A stretch of DNA of 64,000 bases from Amphiura filiformis (Eukaryota > Echinodermata > Ophiuroidea > Amphilepidida > Amphiuridae). Of this stretch, positions 22,729-35,250 are shown one piece after another (positions within the stretch are counted from its first letter, which is position 1; each line of letters starts with the position of its first letter). The notes under the pieces were generated by a model. The model ran no database searches. It saw nothing but the letters and a program-made list of their open reading frames with translations, and had not been told where the DNA came from. The stretch covers positions 61,917,776 to 61,981,775 of the forward strand of contig NC_092642.1 of the NCBI RefSeq assembly GCF_039555335.1, in the 5' to 3' direction. A program made the translations under genes and the position numbers.

Positions 22729-22832
22729 TAAGGGGCTGAGCAATAATTATGAGCCCTGGGGGAGGTTAAAATGGGGGGGCAAGAAATTCGTGGCGAGCCG
22801 AGGGGGGGCAAGCGATTTTTGGCACACATTCC
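22729..22832. mobile_element. Harbinger-like MITE, truncated copy
   Basis: Begins TAA|GGGGCTGAGCAATAATTATG and continues with the G-rich GGCAAGCGATTTTTGGCAC segment, then breaks off near CCCGTACGCAGG. Same family as 17822-18192. Confidence 0.65.
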
Positions 22833-23500
22833 CGTACGCAGGAGTTTTTTTTTTTGGTGCAGATTTTGAAAAAGTGGACTTTTTTTGAAGAGAGGGGGCG
22901 ATAAAATTTGGACTTTTTTAACCCCAAAAAACGTAAAAAAACCCTAATTTTTTTGGATCGCTACGCTCGCAAATTGAGATTTTTTGGGACTTTTGTACCC
23001 CTCGCACCCCCCCCCTGCGTACGGGCCTGATTCCAATTCAATTCTTGATCCACTGAAATATTCTCAATTCAATTCCAGTTCAATTCATCGAAATGCAAAA
23101 ATGACCAAAATCAATCTAAATTCAATTCTGATTCAAATGCATCGAAACCATTGGCTTTATATATAGGCTATAGGAAGATTTACATCATATTTGTGGGGCT
23201 GAAAATCGAAAAAAAATTGTGGGCCATCCTGGGGGTGCCCCCTCGGAGTCAGAAAATTTGCAAAATATAGGTCACAAACACCCATTTTTCCTCTATTTTA
23301 TCTCGATTTTTTAACTTCACCTAGGTTTATTAAGGGGGCTGAAAGGTAGGCTATTCCAGCCCCCACACCAAAATTATTCAGAGGGCTGAGCCCCTCAAGC
23401 CCCCACCCTCGGTTCCTAAAATCTATGGAAACACATGAGTTTCAATTATATCTGTGATCGAAATACAACTATAAAATGCATTCACATTTGGCACACCCTG
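22833..23500. other. Repeat debris and distal upstream region of P450 copy A
   Basis: 22833-23030 is T- and C-rich debris. 23030-23110 (CAATTCAATTCTTGATCCACT..CATCGAAATGCA) matches 54500-54580 upstream of copy C, so homology between copies reaches at least 600 bp upstream, interrupted here by about 300 bp. Confidence 0.5.
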
Positions 23501-23658
23501 TATTAACTTGGCTTATTCATGCTACAAGTATTTCGAAGAAGAAGTGTCAAGGGGTCAGGTACGTGTAGGTATACAATGTCGTGGATAGGATTGCCATTAT
23601 TTCCTATAGCATACATATAGTAATATGAAATCTGTGCTTTTTTAATAAACGTACCAAC
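23501..23658 (+). promoter_or_regulatory. Proximal upstream region of P450 copy A
   Basis: Aligns with the upstream regions of copies B and C (GGCACACC.TGTAT.AACTTG, ATACAATGTCGTGGA, CCGTGCTTTT-like). A TATA-like TATTAA at about 23501 is degenerate relative to TATAAA in copy C. A direct pair GTGTCA-AG-GGGTCA at 23544-23557 resembles a nuclear-receptor DR2. Transcription start unknown. Confidence 0.4.
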
Positions 23659-24354
23659 ATGGGTTTCAGTATAGCTTCTCTCGACATTCAGACTGCACTG
23701 TTTTGTCTAGCTGCATTCCTTATCGTCTCTTGGTGGCTTCGAAGACCAAAGCATCTGCCACCAGGACCATGGGGTTGGCCACTGGTTGGATATCTACCAA
23801 ATCTTGTGATATCTATCTATCGTACTGGACTGACAAACCATGAGTTTCTCGCTAAGTTAGCTCGCAAGTATGGCTCAGTGTTTAGCATGAACTTAGGTGG
23901 ACACTTAGTGGTTGTTCTGGACAAGCATGATGCGGTGAAAGAGGCTTTCAACAATCCGGACTTGAGTGACAGACCCGAAGTAGCATTTTATAAGGATTTG
24001 GGATTAGGAGATGGTGGGTATCAGATTACGATATAATATAGCTCATTGATATTTAAGGTTATTAATTATTTTAAACTGTTGTGATTTGGTAGTTCACAGC
24101 ATCTTACGAATGGTAGTGAGCTTTGGCAAAAACTGTATTGCTCAATTCATAGCGAGTGTGTTATCACATATATACTTTTATAGGTGTTGCGGTTCTTGAG
24201 TTACGTTGTAAAGAGGGCTGAAACAACAACACTTTTGTAAAACGTACATAACTCATTAACAACAATAAATTAAGCAAGTTTGCAAAGTATACGATTTGCA
24301 GAATGAATTTTTGCAAACCATCCAGGTGTTATTTTTCAATAATATATTGATCTA

Positions 24355-25750
24355 CCCATAGCAAAAAGAAAAGTTTTCCGGTGACCACCCGATGACCATT
24401 CGGTGGTCATCAGAAACCTTTCGGGTACCTTTTCCAGAGTTATCCGAAAGTGCCCGCTAGCGGATACCTTGCGGATACCTAATTAAGTTATCCAAAAGTT
24501 TTCGGGTAGACATCCGGAAGTCTCCCAAAAACTCAAATATTTCAAATGAGTTACCCAGAAGGTTCCCAGAAACTTGATTCTTTGTAGGAGTTACCCGGTG
24601 GTTACCCGCTTTTAATTTGACCTTGAAAATAGCATTAAGCATCTTAAGAATGCATTGTGTGTGGGTGTATGGTCAAAGGTCACTGAATGAATTCAAAATG
24701 GAGAAGCTAGCTGTTGGCAGTTGAAATATATTTGTGCAGAATATTCAAGCTATTTGTGGTCCAAAATGTATGGATTTACATGTAGAACATTACAAGATGT
24801 TTACTAATTAATCTGGAACATGCTGTAGGAATTATAAAGCATTGAATGCTTGATTTCATATGACAATGCAGGTAGGAAAATTTGTATGAAATGATTTGTA
24901 TTGATGCAGTCTTTATACACTATGTACCTAATATATGACACATTTGAATGTTTTAGTTTATATCTTTTCAAGTATATCATACATGATTTTGACAGTAAAT
25001 TAACGTCACTTAAATTACTAATCATCAGCTAATGTAGCAATGTGTCAATTAACTGATAAGCTTTATGTTAAGCTATTGTTGTAAATAAATTATAATATTT
25101 GATATAAAAATTATAGGCTGTGTCAGTGATGTGATCACATTTAGGTGCTGTAATACATGTATATATACTTAGTATGCTAGATGTCATAATAATTTGGTTG
25201 TACATTAATTGAATGGTATGCCCATAAAGGTGTGAACCAAATTAAATCAGAAGAATATTTTTGTACAATAACTACAATTACATATTGTACACTTTCAAGT
25301 TTCTTATAGCAAGATAGCACACTGCCATGACTGCAGAGTTGTATTTCTCCAAAAACTTACTACAATTCAAATAATAAGCTAAATTGCGAATACATTTGTG
25401 CATGTACTCATGAATTTGTATTTCTGCATTCCCCAAAAGGTCAACAAGAAGTCTCCAAAGAGGTCACCAGGTATATCGTCACCAAAAGTTATCCGCTAGG
25501 TCCCCGAAAAGTTATCGGGTAGTTATCCGCTAGTTCCCCAAAAAAGTCATCGGGTGGTTACCCGCTAGTTTCCCGAAACAGTCATCGGGTAGGCATCCGG
25601 TACCTATTACCCGAAAGGTATCCACTATGGTTTCCCAAAAATTTATCGGGTAGTCACCCGCTACCTATCTAATTTGCATGTGAAATTTGCCGGTGTCTAC
25701 CCGGTGACTATCGGGAAGTTATCCAAAAAGGTCTGATTTTTTGATATGGG
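24355..25750. mobile_element. TA-flanked DNA element in intron 1 of copy A
   Basis: Inverted termini begin CCCATA and hold multiple copies of GGTNNNCCCGATGACC-like words at both ends. It is flanked by TA (24353-24354, 25751-25752). The related repeat at 680-1100 has the same flanks without it (single TA at 1005-1006), so this is a documented insertion. About 1.4 kb, mariner-like target, no transposase frame found. Confidence 0.8.
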
Positions 25751-26259
25751 TAGATAATGAAAATCGATTTTTAGGTTGCTTCGACCAACAACACCTCGTC
25801 TACCCTTAAAGCATGACCTATTTTGAGACGAAACTCCTCTGAGATATAATGGCAACTTATTCTTTGGTTTGACCTGAAACGTTCTTCCAAGCGTGAACAA
25901 TTTGAGACTAATTTTTTATCAAAATCGGAGAATTTTAGATTTGTTTACGCCTGTGGAACCCAATATTTAGTATTTGACCTTTTTTTTACTCACTCAAGAA
26001 CTGTAAATCGGAGATGTGTCAAACTATATTTTTTCTGAATACTTCAATAATGGATTAATAAAATGCCTCTTCAGGTGGCATTTTTAGACACAATATTGGA
26101 GGCTATTTTTATTATAAAACATGGAAGTATTTCAAGACTAACGGAAGCGTGTTCCTTGTGACCAAATACATTTAGTGTATATATGCCTATGCTATTTACA
26201 CAATTGATTTCATGCACTCCTATATCTAAGCAGCCAATCAGAAAAGCGGTTAGAAAAGT
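25751..26259. other. Ancestral intron 1 sequence of copy A
   Basis: After the repeat tail, 25810-26000 resembles 36340-36520 of copy B, and 26050-26220 resembles 43545-43640 plus 44158-44220 of copy B (ACATG.AAGTATTTCAAGAC, GCCTATGCTATTTACA). This shared intron backbone supports tandem duplication of whole genes. Confidence 0.6.
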
Positions 26260-26733
26260 ACGCGGAGTGCATTGATTGTGTTTCATATACTTTTAGATAG
26301 CGAGAACCAATCAGAGCAAGCGTTAGAAAAAGGCAAATCATGCATTGATTATGTATGCACGGGCGCGCACTCCACTTGTTTGTCTGGGTACTACGCGCAG
26401 TGCTGTCGGACGCGTTCATTTGTCTTGTGGGTCGATGCATTTATATTTGCTTGTATTTTCTAACATTTAAGCGACAATTGTGTTCTAAAAACAGAAAAAA
26501 TCACATGGTTTTTTTTCTTCTCGTGTATGAAATAGATGAACGCGTATACTAGGTAAGGCATAATCTTTATTTCCATAATAAAAAACAACAAAATACAAAG
26601 AAATTCAACATCATAAAAATAAAACAAGACAATTATGGAGGAGATGATCGAAAGGCCAATAAGGCCAGCATTGACCATCCCCTTTCAGAACTAAATTAAT
26701 ACAACAACAAACAAACATAGTATATTAAGCCTA

Positions 26734-27375
26734 TCACACAAGAACAAAAACGGAGCTCCAAGAACTATAGTTGTAAAATGAGATTAGCTGTGTTTTATAT
26801 TTGTTACGAAAATGTTTGACTGAGTTTGCTACTTTAAGGTTATCGTTCAGGGAATTCCATAACAGTGGGCCGGTAGTCCTGATTGAATGATCAGTGAATA
26901 CTTTCTTGTTTCTTGTTTGATTATACTTATTACAGTTTCTTGTGTGATAGCTATGAATATCGGATCGTTTTAGAAAGAAACTGTCAAATGAACATGGCAG
27001 TTGTTTAATAGAATATTTATACATGTATACACCTAGTTCTAGTTTGAATATATCATATACATTGAGCATATTGAATTTATGAAATAGTGGTCCATAATGG
27101 CTTCGATAATGGCTATTTGAAATGGTTCTCATGGCCCATTTTTGGAGCAAATTTATTTTATCAAGATATGTTTTACATACATTCCCCCATGTAAGTATAC
27201 CATAATTAATATAAGGCAGGACAAGCGTACAATAAAGCGTGTGCAAAACACGCCCAGGTATAAAAAATTTCAACTTGTTTATCATACCTATATTCCGTGA
27301 GATTGTTTTTGAGATTCCGTTGATATGATTTTTCCATGTGAGATTTTCATCGATAATTACACCTAAAAATTGGTT
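26734..27375 (-). pseudogene. LINE fragment: C-terminal region after RT
   Basis: Minus-strand frame reads FLGVIIDENLTWKNHINGIS, KLKFFIPGRVLHTLYCTLVL, PYINYGILTWGN and ending near the stop at 26734. These are typical of the post-RT thumb/C-terminal part of CR1/Jockey-like LINEs. No catalytic RT motifs; 5' truncated. Confidence 0.75.
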
Positions 27376-27418
27376 TCGGTTACCCTTTGCAAGTTTGTAC
27401 CATCCAAAGTAATATCTC

Positions 27419-28205
27419 TGTATTACTTGTTGCTCGAGAAATTTGACACAGTAATGCACTTGCGCTGATGTTGATGCGTCTAATGCACTCCCCACTTCGG
27501 GGCTCGTACATTAGAAGCATCAACATCAGTGCGCGTGCATTATATTATTTTTGTCTAATTACTCACCCAACACGCAATACGAGTTCATTAACCTATAAAT
27601 AATGCATTTTAATTCATATTCTACGGAAATTTTGGACACCATCTTGGCAGCCATCTTGAATTTCTAATATGCAAATAATTCCAACCTGGCATAAATGTTC
27701 CTTGTCACCAGAAGCATACATTCCGTTGCCTCTTAGCTCTTTCTAGCGCACTTCTGTAAAGCTGTTATTCAGTAGATTGTAGTTTAAGTCTCAAAAATAG
27801 ATCAAAAATGACCCCACCCCTTACCACAATGAAAAATATTGTTGCAATCACATTTTTAGCAACTTCAGTAAACTACCAGTAAAAATACATATAACCCTAA
27901 CTGAACACAAGGTTTTTTGCTATCGGAAGGGAAAGAAGAAACGGAAAAGGAGAGAAGATGAAGAAAGAAGTCACTTGGTACCCCCGGGATTCGAACCTCG
28001 GACCCCTCGTATGCCACGCAGAAGATCACTGACCTGTACGTAGCCACGGAGGTTACTCTGCCCCGGGCAGCGATTCCCTGGGTATATATGACTATGTTTT
28101 TGATGGGTCTAATGCAAGAGCCCCGAAAGGGGGATGCATTTGACGCATCAGTATCTCAGTACAAGTGTATTATTTTGTACAATTTCTCGAGCAACAAGTG
28201 ATACG
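27419..28205. mobile_element. Fold-back MITE
   Basis: TTGTTGCTCGAGAAATT..TGATGCGTCTAATGCA.. at 27425-27490 recurs inverted at 28105-28200. A second internal palindrome lies at 27458-27540 around CCCCACTTCGGGGCT. Non-coding. Confidence 0.55.
27977..28066 (-). repeat. tRNA-like SINE fragment
   Basis: Minus strand has a B-box GGTTCGAATCCC (27986-27997) and a weak A-box about 55 nt upstream. The stems do not form a complete cloverleaf. Probable tRNA-derived SINE. Confidence 0.45.
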
Positions 28206-29194
28206 CATTTATTAAGGGCTGGGGTATGAGCGACCTTGAAGTTCCGGTATCTGGAGAGGGGAAGCAATGAGTTACCCGCCGAGTGCTAATATATATTTAT
28301 TTTGGAAGGTTCGTGTTTGTTTTAAATTTTGGGGCGTTTTTCCAAAATTTGATATTTTGGTCATATTTCAAAAAGCGAGAATGAAAGACAACTCTTTGGG
28401 CACATAGTTTGTTATTGTTATTGCAGTTCTTTTTCTGGAAACCGGGTCTGGTACTGATTTTGGGACAGCCAATAGACTTCAGCGCCGTATCAAATCTCAT
28501 AAAAACCACACGACTGACGACTATGTGTTTATGTTTCCCGCACGAAAGCTTGTGTCTACATCTATTACTATACTTCTTTGGAAACGTTGACCTTTGACCA
28601 TTCTTTGTATAACGCCCTGATATGACCTTGATATGTTCGCTTGATTGGGTACGTTATAGCATCCATTTCATTGAGGTGTTAGGACTTGGTCAGTAGATAA
28701 TACTTGCAGGGATACAATAGTTTAACATGGTGTGTGAGCATGGTGAAAGACTCATTATTGATTAGGCGCGGACATATTAAAGGCACAGGTCCTTTGCGTG
28801 TATAGCAGAAAATTATAATAGAATGTGTGAATAGAATGTTTGGAATTTTGCAACTAAAATACTAACTGCATTCTGCATTATGTATTTATTTATTTATTTA
28901 GGCCTATGCCTATTTATTTATTTACTGACTTATTTATTTATTTTATTTATTTGGTATATTAGTTAGTAGGCCTAGTTAGTAATATTCCATGATAGGCCTA
29001 CGTCGGTTTATTATTGATTGTTGATAACTTGACAACTTGATTGATTGATCGATTGATAGTCATTTCACATTATATTCCTAGTTTATAGGCCAATTTGAAT
29101 AACATCGTACATTAGATAAATAGACCTATCAGTATTGATTTATTCTATTCAGCAATATCAAGGATTACTATCAAACTTCTCATAGCTGATTGTC

Positions 29195-29265
29195 TGTTGG
29201 CTCAGTGGTAACGCAGTAGGTTTTACAACACCGAGGTCCCGGGTTCGATTCCCACCTCTGCCTAT
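29195..29265 (+). repeat. tRNA-like SINE fragment
   Basis: A-box TTGGCTCAGTGG and B-box GGGTTCGATTCCC at normal tRNA spacing. The T-stem pairs only partly and the 3' end CCTCTGCC runs into a T-tract, as in the copy at 22088-22170. Probably a SINE head, not a functional tRNA. Confidence 0.5.
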
Positions 29266-31084
29266 TTTTTGCAAGGCTGAGAAAAAAATGAAATTTCTGG
29301 ACTGCAAACTTATTTGGCGCGCGATCTGAGCTGGTCCTTTTCTGGTGGCTGTGTCTGTTACAGGCACACTCCTCTGCATCCAAACCAGGTTCACGCTCAT
29401 TACACCTCCCTTAACCTATTTCATATACGGCTGAAAAATCCCGTGATTTTTCATATTTTTATAACAAATTTGTCACTAAAACTGTTGGAAAGTACAACCA
29501 AAAATAAATGCATCAACCCGCAAGAAAATTGAACGCGTCCAACAGCACTGTGCGTAGTACGTTGAGTGCGCGCCCGTGCATATTATACACAATGCATGGT
29601 TTGCCTTTTTCTAACGCTGGCTCTGATTGGTTCTCGCTATCTAAGAGTGTATGAATCCAAAATAATGTGCATCGCAATGAATTCAAAACTTGGTTTTAAG
29701 CTTCACTTTTACAAGAATTAATTTCGCATTATGCACACAGAGTTGCCTAGCATCATATCAATTTGTAAGCGCTCTTTAGCAAAGTCATAGTTCATTGAAT
29801 TTACAACCGACAAGATTGCTCATTCTAATGTAGCTAGTATATGGCCAATATAAGTGTGCTCTTAATAATGACATAACATTTGAAAAGTATTGTAAGGAAC
29901 GCTTGAGGTTTTGATTTCACGTATATACCTATATCCAATATTGTTATCTTTGTTGTGTTAATTGTTATAGGTTTAATACAAGCATCAGGGGAGCCGTGGA
30001 AGCACCAAAGACGTTTTGCACTCACCACGTTACGTTCTTTTGGCGTTGGAAAAAGAAGCTTTGAAGAAAATATTGCAGAAGAAGCGAAACATCTATCACA
30101 AGAGGTCACCCTTTTAGAAGGGACATCTTTTGATCCACAGTGTTATTTATCCAATGCTACAGCTAATGTAATATGCTGTGTTGTTTTTGGTCAACGCTTT
30201 GAGTACACCGATTCTACGTTCAAAGGTTTGTTGCACAGTATTCATGAGATCTTCAAGCTATCTGGATCGGCTGGATTGCAAGCATTTTTCCCTGTGGCCA
30301 AGTACTTTCAGCCAACTATTTATACATGTTTAAAGCAGAACGTAGACACTGTCTTGGGGTTTATTGATAAAGCAATCGAGGAGCACCAGCAAGAATTTGA
30401 TGCTGAAAATCTCAATGACTATATCGATGTTTACCTCAAGGAAATCCAAATGGCCAAAAAAATGAATGTGGAATCCTTCATTGATCGTCATAACTTAGTA
30501 ACGGTAATTGGCGATCTTTTTGGAGCAGGGACCGATACAATTTCCACTACACTGCATTGGGCAATTCTTTACATGATGGCCTATCCTGAAATACAGGAAA
30601 GGGTTCAAAAGGAGCTCGATTCAGTTATTGGTAGAAACCGTCTACCAAGACTAGCTGACAAGACTGAATTACCCTTTACGTGTGCAACCCTTTTGAAGTT
30701 CAACGTATTGGATCAGTTGTTCCTTTAGGAGTTATTCATTACAGTAGAAATGACACCACTCTTGCAGGATACAATATCCCTAAAGGCAGCGTGGTTATAT
30801 CAAACCTGTGGGGCGTTCATCGTGACCCGGAAACATGGCCGAATCCAGACCAGTTCAACCCAGAAAGATTTCTGGACGAATATGGTGACGTCATGGATAG
30901 GGAGGAATTAATTCCGTTTTCTATAGGTACAGGAACCATTCTGTATTTTTTTACGTTTTAAAGAATGGGTTTTTTTGCAAGGATTTAGGGGCGGCCAACA
31001 AGTGCATGAAAATAGTGTAGCTTTGATCTTGCTCTAATAAATTAAAGGTCGTGTTCGACAAGTTTTTTGTATGTACCTACAATT

Positions 31085-31345
31085 TGAAAGGATTGTAGGT
31101 ATATAATAATAAAGGTCTCAGGGTTGAACCTTGTGGCACTCCGCATGTTATATGTCTATACTGATAAGATATACACGAATTGTAACACACATAATTATAT
31201 TTTCTGTTTATATTAATGTTCAAATCCACGTTTCTAATTATGTAGTAAAATACTGTGATCAGTAGTGTCAAAGACTTTTGACAAGTGTAACAATATGCCA
31301 ACTGCTGTGTCAATGTTTTTGACCGAATTACTTAATTTTATCAAT
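31085..31345 (-). pseudogene. RT relic in intron 2 of P450 copy A
   Basis: Minus-strand reading gives HITCGVPQGSTLRPLLLYTY, the RT motif around GVPQGS. The upstream stretch (TCAGTAGTGTCAAAGACTTT on plus) corresponds to the motif A region SKxFDT. Equivalent relics sit in intron 2 of copies B and C. Confidence 0.65.
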
Positions 31346-31694
31346 AAATTTCTAATATTGGCCATAAAGGTAGATATAATGTTAAACAACGGCTGTTCTA
31401 TTTTGATAATAGATGTCCTAATGTATCATTTATATTTACATTTCTTGCAGGTCGGCGGGTTTGCATAGGCGAGCATCTTGCCAAGATGGAGCTCTTCATC
31501 TTTTTTACGCATCTTCTTCATAAATTCACATTCAAGAAACCAGACAATGCCCCACCACTTTCCTTTGAAGGAGTCAACAGTGTTGTCCATTCTCCTCAAC
31601 CGTTCTTGACTCATGTCTCAAGGCGCGAATAAGATGGTTGCATGCATGCAGTAGTACTATTAGCACCATCTTTCTTTACGTATTTTTCAACAGA

Positions 31695-32025
31695 TCACAT
31701 TTAAGTAGATATTACTCTTTTAGCATTAATGTGAATTTCACTACAGCTGATGTGCTGCCGAGAAACACAAATACCAGGCGGCAGCTAAATGGCCAAAGAA
31801 GACCTCTGGATAAACTTTGACGTCAGCCTTTATTGTATTACTGGGACGTTATTTGCCCTACTCAATTTCGGCATATAAGACTTAATGTTGTGATTGTCGG
31901 AGACTTCCTTTAAGTAGATATTACTCTTTAGCATCAATTAAAATTTCACTAGAGCTTCTGTGCTCAAAGAAATATCAGGCAGCAGCTAATGATAAAGTAG
32001 ACTTCTGGATGACCTTGACCTCACT
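31695..32025. repeat. Diverged tandem pair (~210-bp spacing)
   Basis: TTTAAGTAGATATTACTCTT..TTTCACTA.AGCT..TGTGCT at about 31698 recurs at about 31910. No gene. Confidence 0.55.
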
Positions 32026-32305
32026 CAGTGTAAACAATATTATACAACTCTTGTAGGTTTCTGGCCACAATTGATAAATAGATAACCAGGGTAATTTGAA
32101 CAGATGACCTCTAGACGACCTATGCCACCCCCCCATAATTGATAATAATTGCACCTTATAAATAAAGATGTTTTTAGAAAATATATCAAATAGGTTAAAG
32201 CATCAGGAAAGTTAAAATCCAGCCAAGATTAGTAGCAATAGTGTTATGACAGCCTTTATACAACCCCATTACCAATCCAAAATATAATTATGTCGACATC
32301 AGGCT

Positions 32306-32500
32306 GCAATTGGGTTATTCTATTTGAAATCCATATACCCTCTATGGAAGACATGACCTTAATCTTCCACAAAGGGAGTGTGAATTTCAAATGGGGTTAC
32401 CTGAATGAGTAACTCCATTTGCAATCTACATCCCCTGTGCGGGAGATTAAGGTCATGTCTTCCATTGGGTGTATGGATTTCAACTGGAATAGCCAATTAC
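32306..32500. mobile_element. Palindromic MITE (~195 bp)
   Basis: TTGGGTTATTCTATTTGAAATCC at the left is mirrored by GGATTTCAACTGGAATAGCCAA at the right. Inner arms GGAAGACATGACCTTAATCT match in inverse. A truncated relative is at 34745-34830. Confidence 0.7.
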
Positions 32501-32589
32501 TCCAACAAGTCAACATGAAAACAACCATCCTAACAACAGCACAATGTCAAATACAAAACCACAAATGTTTGATGAAACTAACACTGATT

Positions 32590-33545
32590 GCACTGTAGAA
32601 CTACGTCTGATAGCGCTGTGGATGAAGTAGCACTACCTCTGGTAGCACTATGGATGAAGCTTAATGAAGTAAACCTGCATCTGATAGCGCTGCTTCTGAT
32701 AGCACTGTGGATGAAGTAGAACTACCTCTGATAGCATGTGGATGAAGTAGAACTACTTCTGATAGCACTGTGGATGAAGTAGCACTACTTCTGGTAGCAC
32801 TATGGATGAAGCTTAATGAAGTAAACCTGCATCTGATAGCGCTGCCTCTGATAGCACTGTGGATGAAGTAGAACTACCTCTGATAGCATGGTGGATGAAG
32901 TAGAACTACTTCTGATAGCACTGTGGATGAAGTAGCACTACCTCTGGTAGCACTATGGATGAAGCTTAATGAAGTAAACCTGCATCTGATAGCGCTGTGG
33001 GTGAAGACGAGATACTTCTGATACCACTGTGGATGAAGTAGAACTACCTCTGATAGCATGGTGGATGAAGTAGAACTACTTCTGATAGCACTGTGGATGA
33101 AGTAGCACTACCTCTGGTAGCACTGTGGAAGAAGCTTAATGAAGTAAACCTGCATCTGATAGCGCTATGGGTGAAGACGAGCTACTTCTGATACCACTGT
33201 GGATGAAGTAGAACTACCTCTGATAGCATGGTGGATGAAGTAGAACTACCTATGATAGCACTGTGGATGAAGTAGAACTACCTCTGATAGCATGTGGATG
33301 AAGTAGAACTACCTCTGATACTACTGTGGATGAAGTAGAACTACCTCTGATACTACTGTGGATGAAGTAGAACTACCTCTGATAGTACTGTGGATGAAGT
33401 AGAACTACCTCTGATAGAATTGTGTATGAAGTAGAACTCATACCTTCCACTGATTGGACTCTGTATGAAGTTCAACTACTTCTGATAGCGCTGTGGATGA
33501 AGTATTAATATTATACCTCTGATAGTACTGTGGATAAAGTCAAAC
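32590..33545. repeat. Minisatellite with higher-order structure
   Basis: About 30 copies of a roughly 32-bp unit (CTGATAGCACTGTGGATGAA + GTAGAACTACCT). A variant block containing GAAGCTTAATGAAGTAAACC recurs near 32658, 32811, 32961 and 33131, giving a 150-170 bp higher-order period. Lies between P450 copies A and B. Confidence 0.85.
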
Positions 33546-33689
33546 TACCTCTGATAGTGCCAATGGTACTACCATGTATCATCCAATTACACTATAACGT
33601 GCTATTTTGTACATTGAGCCGTGTAATTAACGATCCTGCGGCTCAAAATTTCATCTTTCGGAATGCAATCATGCATTGTGAAAAGAAAA

Positions 33690-33785
33690 ATAGTTTCTCT
33701 GGCTTCCATGGGACTCGATCCAGCGTTGTTACTTTCATCCTCCATGATTATAAGTCCGGCGCCTTACCGACTGTCCAAACTAGCA
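33690..33785 (-). repeat. tRNA-Leu-like degenerate SINE fragment
   Basis: Minus strand has TTTGGACAGTCGGTAAGGCG (A-box-like) and GGATCGAGTCCC (B-box-like) with class-II spacing. Both boxes carry mismatches; not a functional tRNA. Confidence 0.4.
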
Positions 33786-34224
33786 GAACTAGGCAGTTGA
33801 AAAAGCAAATTAGAATATAGAACATAAACTTTTTTTTTCTTTTGTTTGCATGAAAATAACAAATTTGGTAAATATAGATCGGGATTTTACGTATGAATAG
33901 CACGGATGTTTGCAGAAGACATGAAACAAAATAGACATTGATACGATGATGACATTGCACATGTTGCATAAGACCTAAAATCTCTGCGTCGTAACGTTTT
34001 GTGCAAGTTGCATGGAAGTTGGCCGGAAAATAGACTATTGTCCGAAGGTCTAATATTATCACTTTGAAAAAAAAATATGGCTACATTATTAGAGTGTTAG
34101 AAAATGTATCCGAAATAACATCAACAATGGGTAGTTGGTTCATAGTAAAAACGGTATTGATAAAAAAAAAGATCATGAAATTATCTTTGAATCGTTTTTA
34201 TGAACTTGGGCTAAAATAATTTGC

Positions 34225-34785
34225 TCTTTCAAAATTTATTGATTTTTATTCAGAAAAAAGCAGAAATTAAGACAATTAACAACAAATCACACACAAAACA
34301 AAAACAAAACAAAAAAAAGAGTAGCAAAAATAGTTATACACATTATGCAGTCACTTCTACCCAGACACAGCTATAACATGCGTATATGCACAAGGTCACA
34401 AAATAATCCAGAAACATAGTCTACAAAATTTTATAAATAAAACAAAATTACCAGAAATCTAAATGTCAAATCTCCATTTACGAAAGTGGCATGAGAGTTT
34501 GTTTTTCTTTTTAGCAATGAAGTACTCTGAATCTCTGTTTATTTTAATAAAAGCCTTTATGTATTGGGAGTTTTGTTTTGAAATTTACACACATAGATAT
34601 AGTATTTGACACTCAAGAAGAAGTATGTCAAAAACATATCATCGGGCACCCCAAAAATTTTATCAAAAGTTGAAATGTCAAAATCAATATCATCTTTATT
34701 TCTAATAGTTTTAACAATACTTGGGCTAAATTTAAAAATTATATAGGAAATTAATACTCCCCCAGTGGAAGATATTTCCAAAAAC
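34225..34785 (-). pseudogene. L1/Tx1-like LINE, 3' fragment
   Basis: Minus-strand reading gives GVPDDMFLTYFFLSVKYYIY, then after a 1-nt shift YIKAFIKINRDSEYFIAKKK and CHFRKWRFDI with a stop near 34460. This is the usual C-terminus of L1/Tx1-type ORF2. 5' truncated; adjoining A-rich 3' UTR extends to about 34225. Confidence 0.65.
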
Positions 34786-35250
34786 CTCCACAGGGGTAGG
34801 CCTAGTGTGGATTTTAAATGGAATAGCCCACTATTTAGTCCAAGACGTCTTTCGTGATTTCTTTTTTTTTTATTATGATAAAGTGAATCCTCCTTCCCTC
34901 TACACTGTACTCAAAAAGAGTAATCCACAACCTCGTCTCCACTTCGAAAACAGTTTTTTACCACCAGAAACCTCTGGCTATAAAATGTTTATGTGCAAAA
35001 TATTTCTTGCAGATTCTTGCGCTTGGCAATAATAACGCCAAATTTAATTTACGATTTGATAACACCGCCGCGGCCCATTCAAAATTGGGGTACATTCGTG
35101 GAATGTTTCAAACATTTTACCTACAGATCTCATTTGAAGTATATCATCCTCCTGAGCATTTGACACCTTATTTTTTGGTATGAAAATCAATAAAAATTTC
35201 TTGAACTCAAGAGACAGTGTTTTCAAATCCATGCTGCACGTCAATGATCA

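Larger units (their letters stand above)
26270..29650. mobile_element. Composite region with long inverted ends in intron 1 of copy A
   Basis: About 280 bp at 26270-26550 (AGATAGCGAGAACCAATCAG, GCGTTAGAAAAAGGCAAA) recurs inverted at 29400-29650. Between them lie a LINE fragment, a fold-back MITE and two tRNA-like segments. The inverted ends may bound a 3.4-kb DNA element or be two independent copies of one repeat. Confidence 0.5.
23659..31632 (+). pseudogene. Cytochrome P450 (CYP2-clan type) copy A, frameshifted
   Basis: Exons 23659-24013, 29971-30926 and 31451-31632; both introns are GT-AG and phase 1 (each splits a Gly codon). Exon 1 gives an N-terminal membrane anchor (residues about 9-27), the LPPGPWGWPLVG hinge and the SVFSMNLGG region. 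Exon 2 gives WKHQR (C-helix) and AGTDTI (I-helix; the second Thr of AGTDTT is Ile). It then loses one base at about 30698, exactly where the others read ATLLEIQR (ExxR), so the frame ends at 30728. The out-of-phase remainder still reads NPERFL and FSIG. Exon 3 encodes RRVCIGEHLA with the heme Cys. Expected role of the intact gene: microsomal haem-thiolate mono-oxygenase, substrate unknown. The base loss makes this a likely pseudogene unless it is a sequencing error. Confidence 0.85.

Noticed and set aside
22088-29265. tRNA genes at 22088, 27977 and 29195
   Set aside because: A and B boxes are recognisable but acceptor, anticodon or T stems do not pair; these are better read as SINE-derived.
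32590-33545. Regular repeats resembling a CRISPR array
   Set aside because: Units abut without unique spacers and vary continuously; this is a eukaryotic minisatellite.
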